Both the position numbers and the translations under genes were made by a program. Positions 14,180 to 18,806 of a stretch of DNA of 18,806 bases are shown here, piece by piece. The notes beneath the pieces were generated by a model that saw nothing but the letters and a program-made list of their open reading frames with translations, searched no databases and was not told the DNA's origin. This DNA comes from JALXDT01 sp964634755 (GTDB lineage Bacteria; Acidobacteriota; Aminicenantia; JAMOAD01): contig CAZWJH010000049.1 of NCBI GenBank assembly GCA_964634755.1, positions 1 through 18,806 of the forward strand, read 5' to 3'. The stretch's first letter is position 1. Each line of letters starts with the position of its first letter.

Positions 14180-14208
14180 ATTATAAGCCTATTTTTCCCC
14201 TTTGTCAA
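14180..14208 (-). promoter_or_regulatory. Perfect consensus sigma-70 promoter of the sigma factor gene
   Basis: Minus-strand TTGACA (14208-14203), exactly 17 bp, then TATAAT (14185-14180). A T/A-rich run lies upstream of the -35. Such an unusually strong promoter next to an operator suggests a tightly repressed, strongly inducible gene. Confidence 0.85.
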
Positions 14209-14237
14209 GTGTTTTTTTTAATTTTTTTTATTTTTTC

Positions 14238-15848
14238 TCAAAACTCATATTTATTAATCATCTTAACAATATGCTCTCCCTTTTCTATGTAAGAGATTGC
14301 CTGAAATATTTTATCCGAGTATCCTGAAATAAAGTAAACCCCTCCTTCTCTCACATCAACAGGGGTTGTGCCATAGCCTGCAAGATCAAAGATGTAAAGC
14401 TTCACTTTCGGATTAACTTTCTTATAATTATAAAAGAGCTTTCCGAAAATATTGCCCTCACTATCCAAGTAATAACTGGAATCCCAAAGCTGACAGTCGG
14501 TAAACATAATAATTCTGTCAACTTTAACTTTATTGTCCAAAAGCCACTTTATAGCAAGGTAACCATTTGTTGAACAACCGACTTCCACTTTTGAAAGTCT
14601 GTCGTGTGAGGCAAAGATATTATTATCTATAAGTTCGTCAACCATTTTCCAGCTATATCCAAAAAGCCCCACCTTTGAATCTTTAAGATAATTTTTTGCA
14701 AGTATTCCGTAAAATATGGAGATGTCTTTAAGGGTTATTCTTGACCTTACTGAAATCGAAGAATCCATTGAACCCGATACATCTATTGCAACGAGGGTTC
14801 TCTCATCTCTCTGCCAGAATTCTTCCTTTGCCATAACCTCTCCCAAAGACACCTCCACTGCATCTTTAAGAGCCTGCAGGATTTTTATTATATGCTCCTC
14901 TTTTACATCTATCTGCCATTCAGTGCTTTGAGTGAGGAGCAAATTAATTTCCTTATATGCACTCAAAAGCCTGAAAGGAAATATTCTGCTTTTTACCAAT
15001 AGATTTTTATCCTTGATGTAAACAGAAATCATCTCCACAAGCTCATCATCGGCAACCTTTAATATGTTTCTCAAATTTCTTAGAGCCGCCATATAGCCGA
15101 GTTTTCTCTTTGAGATTATATCCTTCCAGAACTCTCTTCTTCCCTCAATATCATCGGCAGGAATCTCCGAGAGTTTTACCTCCCATGTATAAGGGATATT
15201 GAGTTTATTATCCTTGATTTTTTTAAAAAGCTCTGATTGCTCTTTGGTTTCAGGTTTGGGGTGGGTAAGGTAAAGCGCATCTTTAAGGGTTACTATGGCT
15301 CTCTCTCTTTTGTACTTTGCAAACTGATACTCGTCAAATTTTTTAAAAGCATCTGCAATACCCTTTTTTACGATATTTGCGAGTGGTTTTATTTTGCCGT
15401 TTATTTTTTGATAAACAGCAAGAAACTCCGAGAGCTCATCAGCTCTGTTTATTGTGTTTGCTATTGCGGAGCGGAAGAGCTTCGGATTTTTTTTGTGAAT
15501 ACCTTTTTTAATAGCAGTTAGGAGAAGATAGATGGGAAATGCTCTGAGATTCATCTCCCTTCTTGAGAATACTGCTAATTTTGCAATGAAATCTGCGGGA
15601 GCATAATCTATTTTTTCATTAAGTCTTTTTTCCCTTTCATCCCATTTTTCATAAAAAGTGTCCTCCACAAGTGAGGAGAATGCTATTGCGGCAAGCTCAA
15701 GGGAAGTTGATGAATAGGTTATAGCAGGAGGGGGAGAAAAAGGTTTTTTGGAGTTTTCAGAGAAAAATCCTGAGGAGAGCATATAGGAAGGTTCCCCTTC
15801 ATAATTATAAGTTGGTATGCTCTTTGCTTTATTATTGTTTTTTCTCAT
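14238..15848 (-). CDS. rsr: Ro60 orthologue (Rsr): TROVE domain plus von Willebrand A domain
   Basis: The 536-residue protein has an N-terminal alpha-helical TROVE ring (about residues 20-345) and a C-terminal vWA domain. The metal-ion site is complete: DVSGS at 356-360, Thr427 in GCSTNG and Asp451 in FTDCQ. Bacterial Ro60 proteins bind small Y RNAs and misfolded RNA; in Deinococcus radiodurans, Rsr tethers via Y RNA to polynucleotide phosphorylase for structured-RNA decay and helps survival after UV. Length matches the family. The ATG at 15848 follows GGGGGG-TAAA. A hairpin with Y-RNA-like conserved strands lies 25 bp upstream on the same strand. No RtcB/RtcA RNA repair genes are in the window; the neighbour downstream is a sigma factor. 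Confidence 0.92.
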   Translation of the reverse strand: MRKNNNKAKSIPTYNYEGEPSYMLSSGFFSENSKKPFSPPPAITYSSTSLELAAIAFSSLVEDTFYEKWDEREKRLNEKIDYAPADFIAKLAVFSRREMNLRAFPIYLLLTAIKKGIHKKNPKLFRSAIANTINRADELSEFLAVYQKINGKIKPLANIVKKGIADAFKKFDEYQFAKYKRERAIVTLKDALYLTHPKPETKEQSELFKKIKDNKLNIPYTWEVKLSEIPADDIEGRREFWKDIISKRKLGYMAALRNLRNILKVADDELVEMISVYIKDKNLLVKSRIFPFRLLSAYKEINLLLTQSTEWQIDVKEEHIIKILQALKDAVEVSLGEVMAKEEFWQRDERTLVAIDVSGSMDSSISVRSRITLKDISIFYGILAKNYLKDSKVGLFGYSWKMVDELIDNNIFASHDRLSKVEVGCSTNGYLAIKWLLDNKVKVDRIIMFTDCQLWDSSYYLDSEGNIFGKLFYNYKKVNPKVKLYIFDLAGYGTTPVDVREGGVYFISGYSDKIFQAISYIEKGEHIVKMINKYEF

Positions 15849-15872
15849 TTTACCCCCCGAATTTATTTATTT

Positions 15873-15953
15873 AAAAGAGAGGGAAGGAGCGGTAGAGAAA
15901 ATAAATTTGAATTTTCTTTGGCGAAGTATCTCTACCTTCCGCCACTCTCTTTT
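15873..15953 (-). ncRNA. Candidate Y RNA upstream of rsr
   Basis: An 81-nt segment folds into paired ends: AAAAGAGAG (15873-15881) with CTCTCTTTT (15945-15953), and inner GGTAGAGA (15891-15898) with TCTCTACC (15929-15936), separated by an asymmetric interior loop. Read on the minus strand, the 5' strand CGGAAGGUAGAGA resembles CCGAAGGUAGUGA of human Y1 RNA, and the 3' strand UCUCUACCGCUC resembles its UCACUACUGCAC: the Ro60-binding helix. The loop is only about 30 nt, with no tRNA-like module, so it would be a minimal Y RNA. The strand is not certain: the plus strand ends in a better U8 tail, while the minus strand has U4 and matches the Y consensus and the rsr direction. No strong promoter was seen on either strand. 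Confidence 0.6.
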
Positions 15954-16052
15954 TTTTAAAGCCTAAAGCCATTAAGCCAAAAGCTGTCTCAGCTATTTAA
16001 TCTCAATTTATTATGACTTTCGTATGAGTTTTTTATAGTCAGCTCATCGTCT

Positions 16053-16078
16053 GAGACGCCCAAATTGGGCGTCTCTAC
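16053..16078. repeat. REP-like palindrome, copy 4 (left end trimmed)
   Basis: The core 16053-16075 is a perfect palindrome (GAGACGCCCAA arm) identical to the other copies, and the right end continues TAC. On the left CT replaces the expected GTA. Confidence 0.8.
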
Positions 16079-16088
16079 CCGACTACCC

Positions 16089-16195
16089 ATCCCGCACTCA
16101 TTTTATTGTCCTTTTTTTGCATCTCTGAGCTTAAATGCTTCTTTTTCTTCCATTGTTTCACCTTTTATCATATACATTAAAAATGAATGCGGGAT
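16089..16195. repeat. 107-bp element bounded by 16-bp inverted repeats
   Basis: ATCCCGCACTCATTTT (16089-16104) and AAAATGAATGCGGGAT (16180-16195) are inverted with one mismatch. The interior contains, on the minus strand, AAAGGTGAAACA followed by ATG at 16153 and a 16-codon frame (MEEKEAFKLRDAKKGQ) ending at 16103. The whole could be a small non-autonomous element, a long-stem RNA or a decayed gene. Confidence 0.45.
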
Positions 16196-16266
16196 CTTCG
16201 CTCGTTTCACTCGCTCCGACTTTCACCTTTCTACTTTTCCCTTTTTACTTTTACCTTTCTCCTACC

Positions 16267-16560
16267 TTATATAAACGCCACAAATTGAATTTTTCCGAAA
16301 AAATTTTAAATTTTCTTTAAAAAATTTCTTCATATTATATAAACGCAGAATTTCCGATTTTTCCGAAAATTTTTCAAATTTTTTTCAAAAAATATTTTTA
16401 AATTTCCTCTCATATTATATAAAAGATATAAACTGAATTTTTCCGAAAATTTTTTGAATTTTCTTTTAAAAAACACTTTCAAAATTTCTCTCATATATAT
16501 TAAACGGAAGAACTTGAATTTTTCCGAAATTTTTCCAATTTTTATCTTTTACTACCTCAA
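16267..16560. repeat. AT-rich tandem repeat array (about four units of 68-80 bp)
   Basis: Units begin near 16267, 16335, 16415 and 16495. Each opens with a TATATAAACG-like box (TTATATAAACG, TTATATAAACG, TTATATAAAAG, TATATTAAACG), then about 20 bp later TTTTTCCGAAA, then A/T blocks ending in TTTC-TCATA. Boxes are conserved and spacers diverged, which suggests selection on the boxes rather than a recent duplication. Confidence 0.7.
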
Positions 16561-16745
16561 TAATATTTTTAATAGTACCGAAAAGCGGCTTTGTGGCACA
16601 TACAACTTTTATTTTAATAGTTTTCTTTCACTTCCTACTTATTATATTGCACAGAACTAAATTTTCCAAAAATATTATGCTTTTTTACCTGTTCTTATTT
16701 ACTTTTTTCCTTTTCTCTGCTATCTTTTTTTATAAGGTATTGATT

Positions 16746-16750
16746 GGAGG
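16746..16750 (+). promoter_or_regulatory. Ribosome binding site of the alpha-2-macroglobulin gene
   Basis: GGAGG lies six bases before the ATG at 16756 and fixes that start over other plus-strand frames in the area. Confidence 0.7.
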
Positions 16751-16755
16751 GAAGA

Positions 16756-18806
16756 ATGAGAAAGTATATTATTTTCGGGCTTGTTTTGATTTTGGTTTTT
16801 GTCGGAATTTTGTTTGTTAAAAACAAAATTTTCAAGGAAAAAACGCAGGGGATAATATCAAAGGAGCTGAGAGGTGAGCTTGTCAGTATAAGCACTGAGA
16901 AGGTTAAGAGCATAAAGGCAATGCTTCTTTTTGATAAAAATCCGTCATACACAAAAGCTCCGCTTTACATAGACTTTGACTCTGAAATAAATCCTTCTGT
17001 TAAAAAGAGAACTCCCTATTCCGGAACATCCCCCCTTAAATTCACTCCTGAAATCAGAGGAAAGCTTTATTGGGAAAGCCCTAAAAGACTTGTCTTTTAT
17101 CCTTCGGATGATTTTAAACCAGCTTCCACCTATAAAGTTGAAATTGATAAGATTAAGGCAAATGATAAGGAAATAAGGTTAAAGGAAAAATTTTTGTTTA
17201 AAACGGATGGTTTGAAAGTCATTACTCCATCTGTTATTTCTGTTAATACATTTTTCAAAACTGCAAAAATAAAGATCTCTTTTAATTATCCTGTGTCTGA
17301 AACAGCTCTTAAGGAAGCTATGGAGATAATTGATTCAAAAAGCGAAGCTCCTCTTGAATACACTCTTTCCTCTCTTACGGAAGCCGATTATTTTGCAGAG
17401 ATAAAAAATCTCCCACCCTATATTGTTAGCGGAAAAATTCCGGTTATTATCAAAATAAAGCCAACATTAAAGGTTCTGGGAGGAGAGACCTCTCTTGAGA
17501 AGCCCTATGAGAGAAGCATTGTAATAAAGGAAGGAAAGTATTTTAAACTTGTAAATTACAGGTTTCGTGAAGAGGAAAATAGTTTTTCCCTTTCTCTTAA
17601 ATTCTCCTCCGAGCTCAGACCTCAGGATTTTTCAGCATATTTCAGAATTTATCCTTTTATTAAATATACTGTCAATGTAATAGGAGATACTGTAGTTGTG
17701 AAATCCAATTTTCAACCGGGACAGATTTTTAAAGTCTCAATTTTGAAGGGATTAACTTCCAAAGATGGAGCTCTCTTGAACAAAGAGTATAATTTTCAGG
17801 TAAAAGTTCCGAATTATTCTCCATCTTTAAAATTTATGTTTAAAGGGAGATATGTTAAAAAGAGCAGTGATCCCCAATTAAAAATAAAGAGTATTAATGT
17901 TAAAAGAGCAACCATAATCATAAAAAAGATAGAGCCTAAAAACATCTGTTTCTGGTATGGGAAATATTATAAGAACAGATGGGTTGAGGATAGAAGAGCC
18001 GATGAGTATGTTTCAAGAAAAATTTTTGAAAAGTCCATAGTCCTTTCTTCAAAAAATAAAAACAATAAAGAGATAATAACAACAATAGGGCTCAAGGATT
18101 TTGTGAGATTGAATGAAAAGGGAGTTTTCGAGATATATGTTTTCTCAACAGATGAAACTTATGAAGAAGACCAATTATGGATTAACCTCACAAACATAGG
18201 GCTTATTTACAAAAAGTCAAAGGATAGAGTGAAGGTCTGGGCACTTGACCTTGATAAGCTTGAGCCTGTTAGCAATGTTAATATAAAGCTTTTGTCAAAG
18301 GATAGCAGAGTTTTTGCTTCCGGCGAAACCGGTCCTTCGGGAAGTATAGAATTTACGGGAATCACAAAAAACACCCAGCCATTTATTATTACGGGCGAAA
18401 TAGAGAATGATTTTACATACATTGATTCTGATTATTCAAAACTTGATATCTCAGACTTTGATACGGGTGGAGTTTCATCCGATTTTAAAGGTAAATACAG
18501 AGCTTTTATATATTCCGAAAGGGATCTTTACAGACCCGGTGAAGAGGCAAATATTGCGGTAATTGTCAGAGACAAAGATTATCTTCCTCCTGTTTCTCTT
18601 CCTGTGATTCTTAAAATTATGTCTCCTCAAGGTAAGATAAAGGCTAAAATCAGGATGAAAACGGATTCAAACGGAATGGCTGAAACAAAGGTGAAATTCA
18701 ATTATTATGATAAAACGGGAATCTACTCTGCAAACCTATTTTTGGGAGACAATCTTTTGGGAACTTATAAGATAAAAGTTGAGGAATTTATCCCTCAAAG
18801 AATAAG
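16756..18806 (+). CDS. Bacterial alpha-2-macroglobulin family protein (partial, C-terminus off window)
   Basis: The first 683 residues are present, with no stop before the window edge. An N-terminal hydrophobic helix (YIIFGLVLILVFVGILFV, about residues 4-21) without a lipobox Cys suggests a membrane anchor or uncleaved signal, with the body in the periplasm or outside. The rest is beta-rich macroglobulin-like domains: a first domain with LYWESPKRLVFYPSDDFKPASTYKVEI (residues about 114-140), later YRAFIYSERDLYRPGEEANIAVIVRD (about 579-604), where the DLYRPGE motif is diagnostic for the family. Such proteins are broad protease inhibitors or traps and are often paired with penicillin-binding protein PbpC, which would lie beyond the window. 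Whether it has the thioester (CxEQ) cannot be seen. It is the only plus-strand gene and probably unrelated to the leftward operons. Confidence 0.92.
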   Translation, partial: MRKYIIFGLVLILVFVGILFVKNKIFKEKTQGIISKELRGELVSISTEKVKSIKAMLLFDKNPSYTKAPLYIDFDSEINPSVKKRTPYSGTSPLKFTPEIRGKLYWESPKRLVFYPSDDFKPASTYKVEIDKIKANDKEIRLKEKFLFKTDGLKVITPSVISVNTFFKTAKIKISFNYPVSETALKEAMEIIDSKSEAPLEYTLSSLTEADYFAEIKNLPPYIVSGKIPVIIKIKPTLKVLGGETSLEKPYERSIVIKEGKYFKLVNYRFREEENSFSLSLKFSSELRPQDFSAYFRIYPFIKYTVNVIGDTVVVKSNFQPGQIFKVSILKGLTSKDGALLNKEYNFQVKVPNYSPSLKFMFKGRYVKKSSDPQLKIKSINVKRATIIIKKIEPKNICFWYGKYYKNRWVEDRRADEYVSRKIFEKSIVLSSKNKNNKEIITTIGLKDFVRLNEKGVFEIYVFSTDETYEEDQLWINLTNIGLIYKKSKDRVKVWALDLDKLEPVSNVNIKLLSKDSRVFASGETGPSGSIEFTGITKNTQPFIITGEIENDFTYIDSDYSKLDISDFDTGGVSSDFKGKYRAFIYSERDLYRPGEEANIAVIVRDKDYLPPVSLPVILKIMSPQGKIKAKIRMKTDSNGMAETKVKFNYYDKTGIYSANLFLGDNLLGTYKIKVEEFIPQRI

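Larger units (their letters stand above)
15954..16755. other. Long intergenic region between rsr/Y RNA and the alpha-2-macroglobulin gene
   Basis: No credible protein gene over about 800 bp. Contents: AAGCC/AAAGC-rich stretch (15960-15985), a palindromic repeat (16053-16078), a 16-bp inverted repeat (16089-16195), GCGAG-type repeat remnant (16196-16219), an AT-rich repeat array (16267-16560), then T-rich sequence to the ribosome site of the plus-strand gene. A divergent promoter for the latter is expected here, but I found none with good hexamers. Confidence 0.6.

Noticed and set aside
6101..16078. CRISPR array
   Set aside because: The palindromic repeats are widely and irregularly dispersed, without spacers of regular length or cas genes.
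16065..16320. Two plus-strand frames (69 and 61 codons)
   Set aside because: They run through a palindromic repeat, an inverted repeat and the AT-rich array, with no ribosome site; low-complexity Phe/Leu/Ser products.
16593..16820. Small plus-strand membrane-protein frame (GTG start)
   Set aside because: It overlaps the well-supported alpha-2-macroglobulin start, lacks a ribosome site, and its hydrophobicity reflects T-rich DNA.
16695..16952. 85-codon minus-strand frame over the alpha-2-macroglobulin start
   Set aside because: It is antisense to a gene with a clear ribosome site and family motifs; it lacks a good start signal.
1..18806. tRNA or rRNA genes
   Set aside because: No cloverleaf, TTCGA-type T-arm with an adjacent acceptor stem, or ribosomal RNA signature was seen on either strand.

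Overview
The window is an AT-rich (roughly one-third G+C by eye) bacterial segment. Genes are dense and nearly all on the minus strand, with GGAGG-type ribosome binding sites and consensus TTGACA/TATAAT promoters. The recognisable families (Ro60/TROVE, alpha-2-macroglobulin, DUF4143 ATPase, beta-class DNA methyltransferase) are bacterial, but no gene fixes the phylum. Two 100-N gaps look like scaffolding artefacts. The second gap is flanked on both sides by the same 55 bp, so it looks like draft, possibly metagenomic, de Bruijn assembly, and the gene across it reads through once the duplicate is collapsed.

Layout, low to high coordinate. 1-1198: a partial DUF4143-type AAA ATPase with a strong promoter and a striking tandem/inverted repeat operator. 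1369-3815: module A, transcribed leftwards from an operator-bearing promoter at 3857-3900: a small charged protein, a WYPSAG-motif protein, a trypsin-like serine protease without signal peptide, and a small unknown protein. 3949-5791: a type II restriction-modification pair (PD-(D/E)XK nuclease, then SPPY methyltransferase). 5792-6343: intergenic DNA with palindromic repeats. 6344-13260: module B, apparently one long leftward unit starting at a promoter with the same operator: a small protein, a possible micro-ORF, an M28-like peptidase, a 21-residue-repeat protein, an AAA+ ATPase, a four-helix membrane protein, a second WYPSAG protein and two retropepsin-like aspartic protease homologues. 13410-14039: a sigma-70-family factor whose perfect consensus promoter carries a third copy of the operator type. 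14238-15848: a bacterial Ro60 (Rsr) with a Y-RNA-like hairpin directly upstream. 15849-16755: a long non-coding region with a palindromic repeat, an inverted repeat and an array of about four AT-rich repeats. 16756-end: the start of an alpha-2-macroglobulin gene on the plus strand.

The most interesting reading is that modules A and B are two versions of one undescribed system. Each starts with a near-identical promoter and a 15-bp palindromic operator (AATGTATCATACATT), followed by a roughly 100-residue lead gene, and each pairs a WYPSAG protein with intracellular proteases of unrelated classes (serine in A; aspartic plus metallopeptidase in B). The sigma factor promoter carries a related operator (AATGTAATTTACATT), so one unseen repressor may control both modules and the sigma factor. 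Whether Ro60 and its candidate Y RNA belong to the same response is inferred from position only.
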